64,000 nucleotides of DNA, from positions 32,977 to 96,976 of the forward strand of contig NZ_MLAJ01000015.1 of NCBI RefSeq assembly GCF_002000485.1. The letters run 5' to 3'. Positions 1-11,574 of this stretch are shown here, piece after piece. The notes below the pieces were generated by a model, which made no database searches, was not told the DNA's origin, and saw only the letters and a program-made list of their open reading frames with translations. Position numbers and translations under genes: made by a program. Each line of letters opens with the position of its first letter. Position 1 is the first letter of the stretch. Source of the stretch: Rodentibacter ratti. Its GTDB lineage: Bacteria; Pseudomonadota; Gammaproteobacteria; Enterobacterales; Pasteurellaceae.

Positions 1-556
1 TTTTGTTATGAGTGGTTGAACACACCACCGGAATAATCGGTACACCGGCGGCAACCGCAGCATAAAACGCACCGGTTTTAAAAGGTAACAATCCCCGTCC
101 ACGACTTCGCGTGCCTTCCGGAAACATCCAAATAGAAAGGTTATCTTTATTAATACGCTCTGCAAGCTGTGTCATTGTGCCATGGGCTTTAGAACGATTT
201 TCCCGATCCAAAAAAACATTGCCCGTTACCCAATACAAAATGCCGAAAAACGGTATCCAAATCAGGCTTTTCTTCCCAACACTCACGGTACGAGGCTGCA
301 CCATATAAGAAATCGTCACCATATCGTAGTTATTTTGGTGATTACCAATATAAATCGCACGCCCAAAGTTTTCTTTATTTTCCGGAAAGCGGTGTTCCAC
401 TTGTAACCCGAAAAGCGGGGATAAACGCCCAAACCATCGAGCCATCACGCCCACATTACTGGGATTTTTAAAGCGGATGAAGGAATAAATCGTGCCAAGC
501 ACACAGATTAAAATACAACAAATCACCACAATGAGGATTCGAGCCAGTTTTAACAT
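1..556 (-). CDS. plsC: 1-acyl-sn-glycerol-3-phosphate acyltransferase, 3' end cut by window edge
   Basis: Translating the minus strand from the ATG at 556 gives 185 residues that run off the window. Residues 1-25 form one membrane anchor. The family's catalytic HX4D motif is NHQNNYD (H73 to D78), followed later by the substrate-binding FPEGTRSRGRG motif. PlsC acylates lysophosphatidic acid to phosphatidic acid at the inner membrane in phospholipid synthesis. It is transcribed divergently from lpxH, with an extended -10 promoter between the two genes. The product assignment is firm; only the C-terminus is missing. Confidence 0.93.
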   Translation of the reverse strand, partial: MLKLARILIVVICCILICVLGTIYSFIRFKNPSNVGVMARWFGRLSPLFGLQVEHRFPENKENFGRAIYIGNHQNNYDMVTISYMVQPRTVSVGKKSLIWIPFFGILYWVTGNVFLDRENRSKAHGTMTQLAERINKDNLSIWMFPEGTRSRGRGLLPFKTGAFYAAVAAGVPIIPVVCSTTHNK

Positions 557-584
557 ATCAACACCTATAAGAAAATTTCGCGGA

Positions 585-593
585 AGTATAGCA
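585..593 (-). promoter_or_regulatory. Extended -10 element (TGCTATACT) for plsC
   Basis: On the minus strand this reads TGCTATACT, an extended -10 hexamer about 30 bp ahead of the plsC ATG. No good -35 is visible, which fits an extended -10 promoter. The identical nonamer lies upstream of proS and potD. Assignment is by motif and position only. Confidence 0.5.
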
Positions 594-642
594 AATTAGA
601 AGGGATTTTGTGCTAATCTAGGCAAAAATTTACGGAAATTCT

Positions 643-1353
643 ATGAAAAAGACTTATTTCATTGCCGATCTTCATCTGAGCGAAACACAACCAAAACTGA
701 CCGCACTTTTCTTAGATTTTATGCACAATCTCGCACCGAACGCAGCAGCGGTTTATATTCTCGGTGATTTATTTGATTTTTGGATTGGTGACGACGAACA
801 ATCGCCATTAATTACTCAAGTTAAAGGTGCGATTACACATCTCACAGGACAAGGTATCCCTTGCTACTTTATCCACGGCAACCGTGATTTTCTCATTGGA
901 AAACGCTTTGCTAAAGAAACAGGGATGACTTTACTGCCCGATTATCAAATGATTAATCTTTACGGTATGCCTACCCTACTCTGCCACGGCGATACCCTTT
1001 GTATTGATGATGTCAACTATCAACAATTCCGCCTCAAAGTTCATCAAAAATGGCGGCAATGGCTTTTCCTGCATTTACCCTTAAAAGTGCGGTTAAAAAT
1101 TGCAGAGAAAATTCGGGCAAAAAGCCGAAAAGACAAAGCACACAAAGCCGATGAAATTATGGATGTTAATCTTCCCTTCACCTTATCCCAAATGCAGCAA
1201 TATAATGCCCCTCTGTTAATTCACGGGCATACCCATCGTGAAGCGATTCATCACTATGAGGGCAAAAAACGCATTGTACTAGGCGATTGGCGAACCGATT
1301 ATGCCTCCATTCTCGTGGCAGAAGAAAATGGGGAAATTGGCTTCCTAAAATAG
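643..1353 (+). CDS. lpxH: UDP-2,3-diacylglucosamine hydrolase (lipid A synthesis)
   Basis: This 236-residue calcineurin-like phosphoesterase hydrolyses UDP-2,3-diacylglucosamine to lipid X and UMP, the fourth step of lipid A synthesis, on the cytoplasmic face of the inner membrane. The metal ligands are visible: ADLHLSE (D9, H11), GDLFDFW (D42), HGNRD (N80), CHGD (H115) and HGHTH (H194, H196, H198). The length matches the family. The basic stretch at about 140-170 fits the helical insertion cap that holds the acyl chains. It stands alone, divergent from plsC. Confidence 0.95.
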   Translation: MKKTYFIADLHLSETQPKLTALFLDFMHNLAPNAAAVYILGDLFDFWIGDDEQSPLITQVKGAITHLTGQGIPCYFIHGNRDFLIGKRFAKETGMTLLPDYQMINLYGMPTLLCHGDTLCIDDVNYQQFRLKVHQKWRQWLFLHLPLKVRLKIAEKIRAKSRKDKAHKADEIMDVNLPFTLSQMQQYNAPLLIHGHTHREAIHHYEGKKRIVLGDWRTDYASILVAEENGEIGFLK

Positions 1354-1440
1354 CCTAATTCCGTGTGAAAATATTCAAATCGTCTTTTCATACTTATAAC
1401 TTTTTTATCTATCAAATAGCCTTTATTTCTTTCCAAAACC

Positions 1441-1492
1441 AAAACTCCTCACGTACTATCAGGCAACAAATGATTTTTACAACAGGAGTTTT
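1441..1492 (+). promoter_or_regulatory. Possible leader hairpin covering the Shine-Dalgarno of the AhpD-like gene
   Basis: AAAACTCCT at 1441-1449 is exactly complementary to AGGAGTTTT at 1484-1492. The second arm contains the AGGAG ribosome binding site directly before the ATG at 1495. In the mRNA the 9-bp helix with a 34-nt loop would hide the site. Whether it forms depends on folding energy and on the transcription start, which I cannot determine. Confidence 0.4.
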
Positions 1493-1494
1493 TT

Positions 1495-2046
1495 ATGTCT
1501 CAATCTCAATTTACTATCCACAATATTGAAACCGCACCAGAAGCCGCAAAAGAAGCCTTAACTGCGGTCAAAAATGCCAATGGATTTATTCCCAATTTAA
1601 TCGGTGTATTGGCTAATGCCCCAACCGCCTTAGAAACCTATCGTACCGTGGGCGGCATTAACGGTAAAAATAGCCTGACCGCAACAGAACGTGAGGTCGT
1701 ACAAATTACCGCAGCAGTGGTAAACGGCTGTGGATTCTGTGTGGCAGGACATACAAAAATAGCCTTAAAAGTATTAAAGTTAGAGGAAGATCTTGTCAAT
1801 CAAATCCGTGCCACCGCACGTATTGAAAGCGATGATAAACTTGATACCCTCGCCCGTTTTACCCTTGCGGTCATATTACAAAAAGCAAAACTCACACCGG
1901 CGCAACTGCAAGCCTTTTTTGATGCGGGCTATACACAAGAAAATGCGATTGATGTCATCCTTGGGGTGAGCCTCGCCACATTATGTAACTATGTTAATAA
2001 TATTGCAGAAACCCCAATCAACCCTGAATTACAACCCTTCGCATAA
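1495..2046 (+). CDS. Carboxymuconolactone decarboxylase/AhpD-like protein
   Basis: This 183-residue all-helical protein has the AhpD-type active site NGCGFCVAGH (C79-x-x-C82, H86), typical of the alkylhydroperoxidase-like CMD family. The paired cysteines suggest peroxidase or disulfide chemistry rather than lactone decarboxylation. There is no signal peptide, so it is probably cytoplasmic. A strong AGGAG ribosome binding site precedes the ATG, and the leader may fold over it. The gene appears monocistronic. The exact substrate cannot be read from sequence. Confidence 0.85.
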   Translation: MSQSQFTIHNIETAPEAAKEALTAVKNANGFIPNLIGVLANAPTALETYRTVGGINGKNSLTATEREVVQITAAVVNGCGFCVAGHTKIALKVLKLEEDLVNQIRATARIESDDKLDTLARFTLAVILQKAKLTPAQLQAFFDAGYTQENAIDVILGVSLATLCNYVNNIAETPINPELQPFA

Positions 2047-2153
2047 TTCCTTCTCTCCTTATGGCAAAGTATTATCTTTGCCATTTTTCTAGGGTATGTG
2101 GATATTTTGTCACCTTTAATCATCAATAAGTTATTAATAAAAAAGGAAATATA

Positions 2154-2948
2154 ATGAACAGCCGTGATCTTTACCCTCATGAAATTTTACAAGATGTCAT
2201 TGACAAAAGTTATGCCAAATCACAAGGTCATCTTAAAACCCTCGCCATTCTCAGTTTTTTAGGCGGCGGTTATGTCAGTTTCGGTTATATGGCTTACTTG
2301 AAAGTGGTGAGCGGAATCCCCTCCGAGTGGAGCGGGCTTGCCACCTTATTAGGCGCGGCTGTGTTTCCTATTTGTCTAATCTGTATTCTCATTGGCGGAG
2401 GAGAACTCGCCACTGGAAACATGATGATGATGGCATTAGGGCGGCTCAGTAAACGTGTCAGTTTCAAAAAATTAGTCCAAAACTGGGGTATCGTCAGCCT
2501 TGGTAACCTTGCCGGCGCACTGTTTATGGCATTTTTCTTAGGACATTATGTGGGCTTGGCAGAAGGTATTGCTGCCTCTAAAACCATCGCCATTGCAGAA
2601 GCGAAAGTACAAATGGATTTTTCCCGTGCCTTCATCTCTGCCATTGCCTGTAACTGGATGGTCTGTATGGGAATTTGGTTTTATTTTGGGGCAAAACAAA
2701 CCTCAGGGCGAATCCTTGCCATGTGGTTTCCCGTGATGATTTTTGTGCTTATCGGTTTACAACATTTTGTCGCCAATATGTTTATCATTCCAGCCGGAAT
2801 TTTTGCCGGTGCGAACATCACTTGGGGAGAGTTTTTCTTAAATATGATTCCGGTTTTCCTCGGCAATGTTACCGGTGGAGCCGCCTTCGTTGGCGCCTCT
2901 TATCTCTATGCCTATCGTCATTTATTAAAAGAAGACTACCAAATCTAA
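2154..2948 (+). CDS. Formate/nitrite transporter (FNT) family channel
   Basis: This 264-residue integral membrane protein has about six hydrophobic segments. It carries the FNT signatures GGELATGNMM (the family's broken-helix motif, usually G-A-E-L-F-T-G-N) near residue 83 and ACNWMVCMG near residue 165. FNT proteins form pentameric channels for formate, nitrite, hydrosulfide or short organic acids in the inner membrane. The divergent first motif makes FocA/NirC orthology uncertain, so I leave the substrate open. A GGAAAT ribosome binding site precedes the ATG. It converges on the DUF924 gene with a USS hairpin between them. Confidence 0.87.
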   Translation: MNSRDLYPHEILQDVIDKSYAKSQGHLKTLAILSFLGGGYVSFGYMAYLKVVSGIPSEWSGLATLLGAAVFPICLICILIGGGELATGNMMMMALGRLSKRVSFKKLVQNWGIVSLGNLAGALFMAFFLGHYVGLAEGIAASKTIAIAEAKVQMDFSRAFISAIACNWMVCMGIWFYFGAKQTSGRILAMWFPVMIFVLIGLQHFVANMFIIPAGIFAGANITWGEFFLNMIPVFLGNVTGGAAFVGASYLYAYRHLLKEDYQI

Positions 2949-2952
2949 ACTC

Positions 2953-2980
2953 AAAGTGCGGTTAAAATCAACCGCACTTT
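2953..2980. terminator. USS inverted-pair terminator between FNT gene and DUF924 gene
   Basis: AAAGTGCGGTT (2953-2963) pairs perfectly with AACCGCACTTT (2970-2980) across a 6-nt loop, and T residues follow. Two oppositely oriented uptake signals form the stem, between convergent genes. Confidence 0.75.
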
Positions 2981-2993
2981 TTGTTCCCTCTTA

Positions 2994-3533
2994 TTAAAAA
3001 CTCGATCCCGGTTGGGTTAAAAACTCGACTTCTTCTGCACTACTTTCCCGACCTAATACGGCATTGCGATGAGGATAGCGGCCGAAACGATCAATAATCA
3101 CCTTATGTTTCAATTCAAAATCCACGCTTTCTTCAGGGCCAAATTGTTCAAATAAAGGCACGGCTTGTTCATGAATCACCTTGCTTTCACTGTGCATTAA
3201 CGGCATCAGCATAAAATGACGCTCACGTACCGTCATATTTTTAAATTCAGCTTGTTTAACGGCTTCTTGTGCCAATGCAATAGCCATATTATCTTGTGCA
3301 AATGCCAAGGGGCTATCACGATGTAAATTGCGTGAAAATTGATCCAATACAATAATTTCCGCCAATCGACCTTGCACCGTTTCGCGCCAATGATTTAGTT
3401 CCGATTGTGCCGCTTGCTGCCATAAATCATAAAATTGCTCACGGATTTTGCGGTCAAATTCCTCACTTTTAGCAAACCAAAATGGTTTTGTTTCCTCACT
3501 AAACCAAAAATCAAGTACGCGTTGGTAAGACAT
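2994..3533 (-). CDS. DUF924 family protein
   Basis: This 179-residue soluble protein opens with the family-typical VLDFWFSEETKPFWFAKSEE and contains IIVLDQFSRNLHRDSP and FGRYPHRN, which are conserved DUF924 blocks. The family is predicted to be all-helical and TPR-like; no function is established. The start at 3533 has a good GGAG ribosome binding site 7 nt upstream. It is divergent from purL. Confidence 0.88.
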   Translation of the reverse strand: MSYQRVLDFWFSEETKPFWFAKSEEFDRKIREQFYDLWQQAAQSELNHWRETVQGRLAEIIVLDQFSRNLHRDSPLAFAQDNMAIALAQEAVKQAEFKNMTVRERHFMLMPLMHSESKVIHEQAVPLFEQFGPEESVDFELKHKVIIDRFGRYPHRNAVLGRESSAEEVEFLTQPGSSF

Positions 3534-3606
3534 TGCTTTCTCCTCTCAATAAAAAACGAGTAATATTTTACAAGAAAACTGCTTAATAAAGAATGCTACA
3601 AAACAA

Positions 3607-3645
3607 ACGCAAACGTTTTCGTTTTTCTCCCTTTTCCTTTATAAT
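3607..3645 (+). promoter_or_regulatory. PurR operator and purL promoter
   Basis: ACGCAAACGTTTTCGT at 3607-3622 matches the PurR consensus ACGCAAACGTTTTCNT at every fixed position. A perfect TATAAT -10 lies at 3640-3645, so the operator overlaps the -35 region. PurR with bound hypoxanthine or guanine should therefore repress purL. The site also rules out the longer in-frame start at 3593, which would put the promoter inside the gene. Confidence 0.9.
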
Positions 3646-3688
3646 AGCGCGCAATTTTCATTTCTATTCAGACTCAAAGGGAATCCTT

Positions 3689-6600
3689 ATGTTTCAAATT
3701 TTTCGTGGCTCACCTGCCCTTTCCGAATTCCGTATTAATGGCTTAATGCAAAAATTCCAACAAAACGGGCTGCCGGTGAAATCTGTCTATGCCGAGTATG
3801 TTCATTTTGTCGAACTCAATGCAGCGCTTTCCGGCGAACAGGAAAGCAAGCTAAAAGCCTTGCTCCATTACGGTCCTACCTTGGCAGAACACGAAGCAAA
3901 AGGTGAAACCTTCATTGTTATCCCACGTGTCGGCACCATTTCCTCTTGGTCATCCAAAGCGACGGATATCGCCCATAATTGTGGCTTAAAAGAAGTGGAT
4001 CGAATTGAACGTGGTCTTGCCTATTACTTTGAATTTAACCAACCTTTAGATGAAAAAACACAGTCAAAATTAACCGCACTTTTGCACGACCGTATGATGG
4101 AAACTGTGGTGCGTGATGCCAAAGATGCCGAAGTTTTATTCCGCCACCAAGCACCAAAACCTTTTACCACTGTAGATATTTTAGGCGGTGGCCGAAAAGC
4201 GTTAGAAACCGCCAATATTGAACTGGGGCTTGCTTTAGCGGAAGATGAAATTGATTATTTGGTGGAAAATTTCACCGCCCTTGGACGCAACCCGAACGAC
4301 ATTGAACTTTATATGTTTGCCCAAGCCAACTCCGAGCATTGTCGCCATAAAATCTTTAATGCAGACTGGGTGATTAACGGTGAAAAACAAGAAAAATCCT
4401 TGTTCAAAATGATCAAAAACACCTTTGAGAAAACCCCAGATTACGTGCTTTCCGCCTATAAAGATAACGCCGCTGTGATGGAAGGCTCTAAAGTGGGACG
4501 TTTCTTTGCCGATCAAGATGGGCAATATCGTTACCACAATGAAGATGCACATATTTTGATGAAAGTGGAAACCCACAATCACCCAACGGCGATCTCGCCT
4601 TTTCCGGGGGCGGCAACCGGCTCCGGTGGGGAAATTCGTGATGAAGGGGCAACCGGCCGTGGGGCAAAACCGAAGGCCGGTTTAACCGGTTTTTCCGTAT
4701 CAAACTTGGTGATTCCAAACTTTGAGCAGCCTTGGGAAAATCCGCTTTCGAAACCTAACCGCATTGCTTCAGCACTCGATATTATGATTGAAGGCCCGTT
4801 AGGGGGAGCGGCATTTAATAATGAATTTGGTCGCCCGGCATTGCTCGGCTATTTCCGCACTTATGAAGAAAAAGTGAACAGTTTTAACGGCGAGGAAGTC
4901 CGTGGTTATCACAAACCGATTATGTTGGCAGGCGGTATCGGTAATATTCGTGCCGAACATGTGCAAAAAGGCGAAATTCCTGTTGGCGCAAAACTTATCG
5001 TATTAGGCGGTCCTGCGATGAATATCGGCTTGGGTGGCGGTGCCGCCTCCTCAATGGATAGCGGTAAATCAAAAGAAGATTTGGATTTTGCTTCCGTTCA
5101 ACGGGAAAACCCTGAAATGGAGCGTCGCTGCCAAGAGGTGATCGACCGTTGCTGGCAACTGGGTGAAGAGAACCCGATTTTATTTATTCACGATGTGGGT
5201 GCAGGCGGTTTATCCAATGCGATGCCTGAATTGGTGCACGATGGAGAGCGTGGCGGAAAATTCGATTTGCGTTCCATTCTTTGTGATGAAAAAGGGATGT
5301 CACCGCTTGAAATTTGGTGTAACGAATCACAAGAACGCTATGTTTTAGCCATTGCACCGGAAAAATTGGATTTATTTACCGCACTTTGTGAACGTGAACG
5401 CGCGCCTTTTGCGGTGATTGGTGAAGCCACAGAAGAAAAACATTTAACCTTACACGACAGCCATTTTGATAATAATCCGATTGATTTGCCAATGAACGTG
5501 CTGCTCGGTAAAACGCCAAAAATGACCCGCAATGTGCAATCAAGTGCGGTCGAAAATCCACCTGTTTCACAAGACAATATTGTGTTGAAAGAAGCCCTCC
5601 ATCGTGTATTACGTTTACCGGTGGTAGCAGAAAAAACCTTCCTCATTACCATTGGCGACCGCTCTGTCACCGGTATGGTGGCACGGGATCAAATGGTCGG
5701 TCCATGGCAAATTCCAGTTTCCGATGTGGCCGTCACTACCGCAAGCCTTGATAGTTATCACGGTGAGGCAATGTCAATGGGTGAACGTGCTCCGGTAGCA
5801 TTACTTGATTTTGGTGCCTCCGCCCGTTTGGCGGTGGCGGAATCCATCACCAATATCGCCGCCACCAACATTGGTGAGATTAAACGCATTAAGCTTTCCG
5901 CAAACTGGATGTCAGCAGCCGGTCACGGCGGTGAAGATGCCGGACTTTATGAGGCAGTGAAAGCCGTGGGTGAAGAACTTTGTCCTGCACTTGGCATCAC
6001 TATTCCAGTGGGTAAAGACTCCATGTCAATGAAAACCACTTGGGAAGAAAACGGCGAGAAAAAAGCCGTTACCGCCCCACTTTCTCTCGTGATCAGTGCG
6101 TTTGCACGGGTGGAAGATGTGCGTAAAACCGTCACCCCACAACTGCGTACCGATAAAGGGGCATCCCGTCTCTTGCTGATCGATTTAGGCGAAGGCAAAA
6201 ATCGTCTTGGCGCAACCGCCCTTGCTCAAGTTTATAAGCAATTAGGCGATAAACCGGCGGATGTGGAAAATGCGAATACATTGAAACAATTTTTTGATGC
6301 CATGCAAGCCTTGGTGGCAGAGCGTAAATTATTGGCTTACCACGACCGTTCCGACGGTGGGTTAATCGTCACCTTAGCGGAAATGGCCTTTGCCGGAAAC
6401 TGTGGTATTGAAGTGGATATTTCCGCCTTAGGTGATAATGATCTCGCCGTGTTATTTAACGAAGAACTGGGCGCCGTGATTCAAGTGGCGGAAAGCGAAT
6501 TAACCGCTGTGCGTGAGATTCTAAACACCCACAATTTATTACCGCTTACCCACGAACTCGGTGCGGTGACCACGGATGATCATATTGAAATCGCACGAGG

Positions 6601-7582
6601 TAATAAAAAATTACTCAGTGAAAAACGCTCCGAATTGCGTGCTATTTGGGCTGAATTAACTCATCAAATGCAGCGTTTGCGTGATAATCCGGAATGTGCC
6701 GACCAAGAATTTGAAGCGAAGAAAAATGCGGAAAACAAAGGATTATCTGCATTCTTAACTTATGATCCGAATGAAGATATTGCCGCACCTTATATTGCCA
6801 AAGGGGCAAAACCGAAAGTCGCCGTACTTCGTGAACAAGGGGTAAACAGCCATGTGGAAATGGCCGCAGCATTCGACCGTGCAGGGTTCGCCGCCATTGA
6901 TGTTCATATGAGTGATTTAATGGCAGGGCGTTACCATTTAAATGATTTCAATGCGATGGTTGCTTGCGGCGGTTTCTCTTATGGGGATGTGCTTGGCGCT
7001 GGCGGTGGCTGGGCAAAATCAATTTTATTTAACCCACAATTACGTGAACAATTCAGCCAATTCTTCGCTAATGAAAACACCCTGTCTTTAGGGGTATGTA
7101 ACGGTTGTCAGTTTATTTCTAATCTTGCGGAAATCATTCCGGGTGCAGAAAACTGGCCTCGCTTTGTGCGAAATAAATCCGAACGTTTTGAAGCCCGTGT
7201 TGGTTTAGTGAAAATCAACGATACCCACTCTTTATGGTTCCAAGGTATGGCAGGTTCCCATATGCCGATTGCCGTTTCCCACGGCGAAGGGCGTGTGGAA
7301 TTCAAAGCACCGGAAAATTTAACCGCACTTCAAGCGCAGAACTTAATCGTTGCACAATATATTGATAACAACTTGAATGTAACGGAAACCTATCCGGCGA
7401 ATCCAAACGGATCTGCCTTAGGTATCACTGCCATTTCTAACCTAGACGGTCGTATTGCGGCAATGATGCCACACCCTGAACGGGTATTTCGTGCCGTGAG
7501 CAACTCGTGGTATCCGGAAGATTGGAGTGAGGACGGTGCTTGGATGCGCTTGTTTAGAAATGCACGGGTGCAGTTTAAATAA
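3689..7582 (+). CDS. purL: Phosphoribosylformylglycinamidine synthase
   Basis: This is the large single-chain FGAM synthase (1297 aa; the E. coli enzyme is about 1295). It converts FGAR, glutamine and ATP to FGAM, the fourth step of purine synthesis. Visible parts are the N-terminal PurS-like domain, the tandem AIRS-like ATPase core (for example [20 protein letters not shown]) and the C-terminal glutamine amidotransferase with nucleophile LGVCNGCQ (Cys about 1137) and the MMPHPERVF His/Glu pair. I chose the ATG at 3689 because it follows AAAGGGAATC and lies downstream of the TATAAT box and PurR operator, and because the protein then begins [12 protein letters not shown] like its orthologues. 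Confidence 0.98.
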   Translation: MFQIFRGSPALSEFRINGLMQKFQQNGLPVKSVYAEYVHFVELNAALSGEQESKLKALLHYGPTLAEHEAKGETFIVIPRVGTISSWSSKATDIAHNCGLKEVDRIERGLAYYFEFNQPLDEKTQSKLTALLHDRMMETVVRDAKDAEVLFRHQAPKPFTTVDILGGGRKALETANIELGLALAEDEIDYLVENFTALGRNPNDIELYMFAQANSEHCRHKIFNADWVINGEKQEKSLFKMIKNTFEKTPDYVLSAYKDNAAVMEGSKVGRFFADQDGQYRYHNEDAHILMKVETHNHPTAISPFPGAATGSGGEIRDEGATGRGAKPKAGLTGFSVSNLVIPNFEQPWENPLSKPNRIASALDIMIEGPLGGAAFNNEFGRPALLGYFRTYEEKVNSFNGEEVRGYHKPIMLAGGIGNIRAEHVQKGEIPVGAKLIVLGGPAMNIGLGGGAASSMDSGKSKEDLDFASVQRENPEMERRCQEVIDRCWQLGEENPILFIHDVGAGGLSNAMPELVHDGERGGKFDLRSILCDEKGMSPLEIWCNESQERYVLAIAPEKLDLFTALCERERAPFAVIGEATEEKHLTLHDSHFDNNPIDLPMNVLLGKTPKMTRNVQSSAVENPPVSQDNIVLKEALHRVLRLPVVAEKTFLITIGDRSVTGMVARDQMVGPWQIPVSDVAVTTASLDSYHGEAMSMGERAPVALLDFGASARLAVAESITNIAATNIGEIKRIKLSANWMSAAGHGGEDAGLYEAVKAVGEELCPALGITIPVGKDSMSMKTTWEENGEKKAVTAPLSLVISAFARVEDVRKTVTPQLRTDKGASRLLLIDLGEGKNRLGATALAQVYKQLGDKPADVENANTLKQFFDAMQALVAERKLLAYHDRSDGGLIVTLAEMAFAGNCGIEVDISALGDNDLAVLFNEELGAVIQVAESELTAVREILNTHNLLPLTHELGAVTTDDHIEIARGNKKLLSEKRSELRAIWAELTHQMQRLRDNPECADQEFEAKKNAENKGLSAFLTYDPNEDIAAPYIAKGAKPKVAVLREQGVNSHVEMAAAFDRAGFAAIDVHMSDLMAGRYHLNDFNAMVACGGFSYGDVLGAGGGWAKSILFNPQLREQFSQFFANENTLSLGVCNGCQFISNLAEIIPGAENWPRFVRNKSERFEARVGLVKINDTHSLWFQGMAGSHMPIAVSHGEGRVEFKAPENLTALQAQNLIVAQYIDNNLNVTETYPANPNGSALGITAISNLDGRIAAMMPHPERVFRAVSNSWYPEDWSEDGAWMRLFRNARVQFK

Positions 7583-7642
7583 CACAACTATCGGGCTTTA
7601 AAGCATTTCATTGATGTGATTTACCTTAAAGCCCAAAATAAC

Positions 7643-7668
7643 AAACGACCGCAAGTGCGGTCGTTTTT
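7643..7668. terminator. Bidirectional terminator between purL and mutS
   Basis: AAACGACCGC (7643-7652) pairs with GCGGTCGTTT (7657-7666) around an AAGT loop, followed by T residues. A USS overlaps the loop and right arm. A second, weaker inverted repeat (GGGCTTTAA with TTAAAGCCC) lies just upstream at about 7594-7633. Confidence 0.8.
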
Positions 7669-7677
7669 CTTTGCGTT

Positions 7678-10263
7678 TTAATTCACCATTTTCTTTAATT
7701 GATACAAATACGCCAGCGCCTGTTTTGGGCTTAATTCATCAGGATCAAGTTTCTCAATGGCGGTTCGTAACGCATCCGTTTCTTGTTCAAAGGCAAGCTC
7801 GCCTTGGTGTTGATTGGCTTCTCGCAAGGCTTGAATTTGTTGATCGGCAGCATGGCCCGATATTTTTTCTAATTGCGTCAATTTTTGCTTTGCCAGTTTA
7901 ATGACTTGTTGCGGTACACCGGCTAACGCGGCAACGGCTAAACCATAGCTTTTGCTTGCCGCCCCTTCTTGTACGCTGTGCATAAAGGCAATGGTATTAT
8001 TGTGTTCAAGGGCATCTAAATGCACGTTCACAATACCTGCAAATTGTTCCGGTAAAGCGGTTAATTCAAAATAGTGGGTGGCAAATAAGGTAAGCGAACG
8101 AATATTTTTCGCCAGCCATTCCGCACATGCCCAAGCAAGGGAAAGCCCGTCATAAGTGGAGGTGCCTCGCCCGATTTCATCAATTAAGACCAGACTTTGC
8201 GCACTCGCTTGATGGAGAATATTCGCCATTTCCGTCATTTCCACCATAAAGGTTGAACGACCGGAAGCCAAGTCATCAGAAGCACCGATACGGGTGAAAA
8301 TACGATCTATCGGCCCGATTTGCGCCTGATCTGCCGGTACAAAACTTCCCATATAGGCCATTAAGGCAATCAATGCGGTTTGGCGCATATAGGTACTTTT
8401 TCCCCCCATATTCGGGCCGGTAATTATGAGCAAATGACGATCATGATTAAGTTCAACCGGATTGGCGATAAAAGGCTCTTTTAACACCTGTTCCACCACA
8501 GGGTGGCGACCATTCTCAATCGTCATACTGATTTCGTCACAGAATGTAGGCATCACATAATTTAATCGATCGGCACGTTCCGCCAAATTCACTAATACAT
8601 CTAATTCCGATAAAGCAAGGCTTGCCAATTGCAATGCCCCTAAATGGGGAAGCAACAAATCAAATAATTCCTCGTAAAGCTGTTTTTCCAATGCCAATGC
8701 CGCCCCTTTGGATTTCAGCACTTTATCTTCATATTCCTTAAGTTCCGGGATAATGTAGCGTTCCGCATTTTTTAAGGTTTGGCGGCGTACATAATGAATC
8801 GGCGCTTTGTGAGCTTGCCCTTGACTGATTTGAATATAATAGCCGTGAACCGCATTAAAACCGATTTTTAAGGTGTCAATCCCCGTATTTTCCCGCTCTC
8901 GTTTTTCCAAATTTTCTAAATATTGGGTCGCCCCTTCAGACAGGGTTCGCCACTCATCCAATTCCGCATGGTATCCTTGTGCAATCACCCCACCATCACG
9001 AATCAAAAGTGGGGGCGAGTCAATAATGGCACGTTGAAGCAAATCACACTGCGCAGAAAAATCTGCGATTTGATTAAAAAGTGCGGTCAAAAATGGCGGT
9101 GTTTTTTGTTGAATGATCGTGCGTAATTCGGGAAGTTGCTCTAATGCAGTACGCAAACGGGTGAGATCTCGTGGACGAGCCGAACGCAACGCCACACGAG
9201 CCAAAATGCGTTCCATATCCCCCACTTGTTTTAAATAAGGTTGTAATTCATCCACCAAATCAAAATTTAAGATTTCCGCAATCGCCTGTTGGCGTTGTCG
9301 CAGTTTTTCAGTATTACGGATCGGCTGGTGAATCCAACGTTTGAGCAAACGACTCCCCATTGGCGTCACACATTTATCCAACACAGAAGCGAGGGTATTC
9401 TCCGTGCCTCCGGCAAGATTTTGAGTGAGTTCTAAATTGCGTCTTGTGGCAGCATCTAATTGAATATAATCTTGATTTTGAATCACGCTGATGCTGTGAA
9501 TATGTGGCAGTGCAGTGCGTTGGGTTTCTTTGGCATATTGCAATAAACAGCCCGCTGCACTCAAACCAAGAGGGGATTTTTCTACGCCGAAAGCACGCAA
9601 ATCTTTGGTACCAAATTGACGATTCAGCAAATTGATTGCCGTGCCAAGTTCAAATTCCCAAATGGGGCGGCGGCGTAATCCTTTACAATGTTCAATGATT
9701 GCCATGTCGCTGAAATCTTCGCAATAGAGCAATTCCACCGGTGAAATGCGTTGTAATTCCGCACGCAAGGTTTCTTTATTTTCCGGTTCGCACAGTTGAA
9801 AGAGACCGGATGTCATATCCAAGGTGGCTAAACCAAATCTTTCTTTTTCTTGATAGACAGCGGCAATCAAATTGTCTTGGCGTTCCGGCAACAGCGCTTC
9901 ATCACTCACCGTACCGGGTGTCACAATACGCACAATTTGACGCTCCACAGGCCCTTTGCTCGTTGCCGGATCACCCACTTGCTCACAAATCGCCACCGGC
10001 TCACCTAATTGAACCAGCTTCGCCAAATACCCTTCTATGGCGTGATAAGGCACCCCGGCCATAGGAATGGGCTGCCCTGCGGATTGTCCCCGTTTGGTGA
10101 GGGAAATATCCAACAATGCCGCCGCTTTTTTTGCATCATCATAAAACAGCTCGTAGAAATCCCCCATACGATAAAACAGCAAAATATCCGGATTTTCCGC
10201 TTTGAGTTTGAGATATTGTTGCATCATTGGAGTATGCTGAGAAAAATTATCTTCTGAAATCAT
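7678..10263 (-). CDS. mutS: DNA mismatch repair protein MutS
   Basis: This is an 861-residue mismatch-recognition ATPase. The N-terminal mismatch-binding domain has the Phe-X-Glu motif in [10 protein letters not shown]. The C-terminal ABC ATPase has Walker [10 protein letters not shown], Walker [13 protein letters not shown] and the ATHYFEL switch. It binds mispairs as a dimer and recruits MutL. I chose the ATG at 10263 ([17 protein letters not shown]) because homology begins there; the 50 extra codons further upstream look like untranslated leader. It converges on purL. Confidence 0.97.
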   Translation of the reverse strand: MISEDNFSQHTPMMQQYLKLKAENPDILLFYRMGDFYELFYDDAKKAAALLDISLTKRGQSAGQPIPMAGVPYHAIEGYLAKLVQLGEPVAICEQVGDPATSKGPVERQIVRIVTPGTVSDEALLPERQDNLIAAVYQEKERFGLATLDMTSGLFQLCEPENKETLRAELQRISPVELLYCEDFSDMAIIEHCKGLRRRPIWEFELGTAINLLNRQFGTKDLRAFGVEKSPLGLSAAGCLLQYAKETQRTALPHIHSISVIQNQDYIQLDAATRRNLELTQNLAGGTENTLASVLDKCVTPMGSRLLKRWIHQPIRNTEKLRQRQQAIAEILNFDLVDELQPYLKQVGDMERILARVALRSARPRDLTRLRTALEQLPELRTIIQQKTPPFLTALFNQIADFSAQCDLLQRAIIDSPPLLIRDGGVIAQGYHAELDEWRTLSEGATQYLENLEKRERENTGIDTLKIGFNAVHGYYIQISQGQAHKAPIHYVRRQTLKNAERYIIPELKEYEDKVLKSKGAALALEKQLYEELFDLLLPHLGALQLASLALSELDVLVNLAERADRLNYVMPTFCDEISMTIENGRHPVVEQVLKEPFIANPVELNHDRHLLIITGPNMGGKSTYMRQTALIALMAYMGSFVPADQAQIGPIDRIFTRIGASDDLASGRSTFMVEMTEMANILHQASAQSLVLIDEIGRGTSTYDGLSLAWACAEWLAKNIRSLTLFATHYFELTALPEQFAGIVNVHLDALEHNNTIAFMHSVQEGAASKSYGLAVAALAGVPQQVIKLAKQKLTQLEKISGHAADQQIQALREANQHQGELAFEQETDALRTAIEKLDPDELSPKQALAYLYQLKKMVN

Positions 10264-10399
10264 TGAGTTACCTGTTTTTGATAAGAAAATAGACGGCGAT
10301 CTTGGTCGAAAAATAGCGGTTTTAATGTCGGTTATTTTAGAGGTTGAGAGAGGAAAAAGCCAATTACAATTTCCTGTATGTCGAAGCGCTATACAACAA

Positions 10400-11350
10400 C
10401 TACGACTTTTCAAAAAATTGTGTCATGTTTTTCATAACATTTTCCCTCAATTCATCCCGCTCAAATAAAATCTCGTGTTTCGCTTGATGAACTAACTCGC
10501 AACGGGCGTTAGGGAAAAGTGCGGTCAGTTTTTGCAAAGTTTTATTATCCACGATTTTTTCTTTTTCCGATTGCAAAATCAGCACGGGAATTTCAATGCG
10601 GGGAACAATCGTAGGTAGGCGTTTTATCGCATTAAGGCATAAATGCACCCAACGAAAAGTCGGGCCGCCAAGATGAAGGGCGGGATATTTTCGGTTGATT
10701 CGGTTCATCCATTTCATTCGGGTTTTACAAAAACTGAGTTCATTGCGTTCAAGATGTGCCGGCTTGTATGCCCCTTTGCCAAACACATAACGCTCCCCTT
10801 GTCCCAGTAAATTCATTGCGGCAATGATCAGCTCATCCCGAATCGGCTGTTTTAACGGCACTCCAAAGAAAGGAGAAGAAAGCACCGCTTTGTTAATGCG
10901 ATGATCGCAATTTGCCAAATAATAGGCGGCAATCAGCGAACCAAGAGAATGGGAAACCAGATGTTGGGTTGGATAATCAAAAAGTGCGGTGATTTTTTCA
11001 ATCACTTTTTGCATATCTTCCACATAAAAACGAAACTCGTCCAAATGCCCTTTTTCCGGATCGGGTAAAAGCCGGTCAGAATAGCCCTGCCCTCGATGGT
11101 CAAACAGCAACACATCATAGCCTTGATGATAAAAATCATAGGCGAGCTCCGACCATTTCATCATATTTTCCGCCCGCCCGTTCACCAAAATCATCAATTT
11201 TTTGACCGCACTTCCTTCGTGAACAAAATGACGATAAGCAATGCGAATATTGCCTTTCCCCATCAGATATTGGGTAGGGAAACGTTCAAAAAAAGGCAAT
11301 AATTCCACCAAGGCAAATTGGCAAAAACGGGGCTCTCTTATCATAATCAT
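10400..11350 (-). CDS. pldB: Lysophospholipase L2-like alpha/beta hydrolase
   Basis: This protein of about 316 residues has an alpha/beta-hydrolase fold. The oxyanion region is [15 protein letters not shown], followed by [12 protein letters not shown] and the nucleophile elbow SHSLGSL. The likely catalytic Asp/His lie towards the end ([19 protein letters not shown]). It matches PldB, which degrades lysophospholipids near the inner membrane. The start is uncertain: ATGs at 11350 and 11344 are both possible, while an upstream TTG at 11383 is less likely. It ends about 137 bp from the mutS start on the same strand. Confidence 0.9.
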   Translation of the reverse strand: MIMIREPRFCQFALVELLPFFERFPTQYLMGKGNIRIAYRHFVHEGSAVKKLMILVNGRAENMMKWSELAYDFYHQGYDVLLFDHRGQGYSDRLLPDPEKGHLDEFRFYVEDMQKVIEKITALFDYPTQHLVSHSLGSLIAAYYLANCDHRINKAVLSSPFFGVPLKQPIRDELIIAAMNLLGQGERYVFGKGAYKPAHLERNELSFCKTRMKWMNRINRKYPALHLGGPTFRWVHLCLNAIKRLPTIVPRIEIPVLILQSEKEKIVDNKTLQKLTALFPNARCELVHQAKHEILFERDELRENVMKNMTQFFEKS

Positions 11351-11574
11351 TATTCCAACGGCTTTTGGATAAAAATAACGCAATTAATGGGGTATTGTCA
11401 TATTTCAGTGCTCGCCGCCCTTGAGAAAAATCAGCCAAAAACGACGCACTTAAAAGAATGGAATGGGCACATTATATCATTAATTGTGCTAAGTTCAGCC
11501 TTCCTTTTCCTCCGACCTTTTACGCCAATATCGCCCAAGTTTCAATTAATTAAAGCAAGCCAAAGTATAAAATA

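Noticed and set aside
3593..3688. In-frame 32-codon N-terminal extension of purL
   Set aside because: It would contain the PurR operator and the TATAAT box; homology begins at 3689.
4235..4582. Minus-strand open frames within purL and other large genes
   Set aside because: They are shadows of strongly conserved plus-strand codons with no independent homology or start signals.
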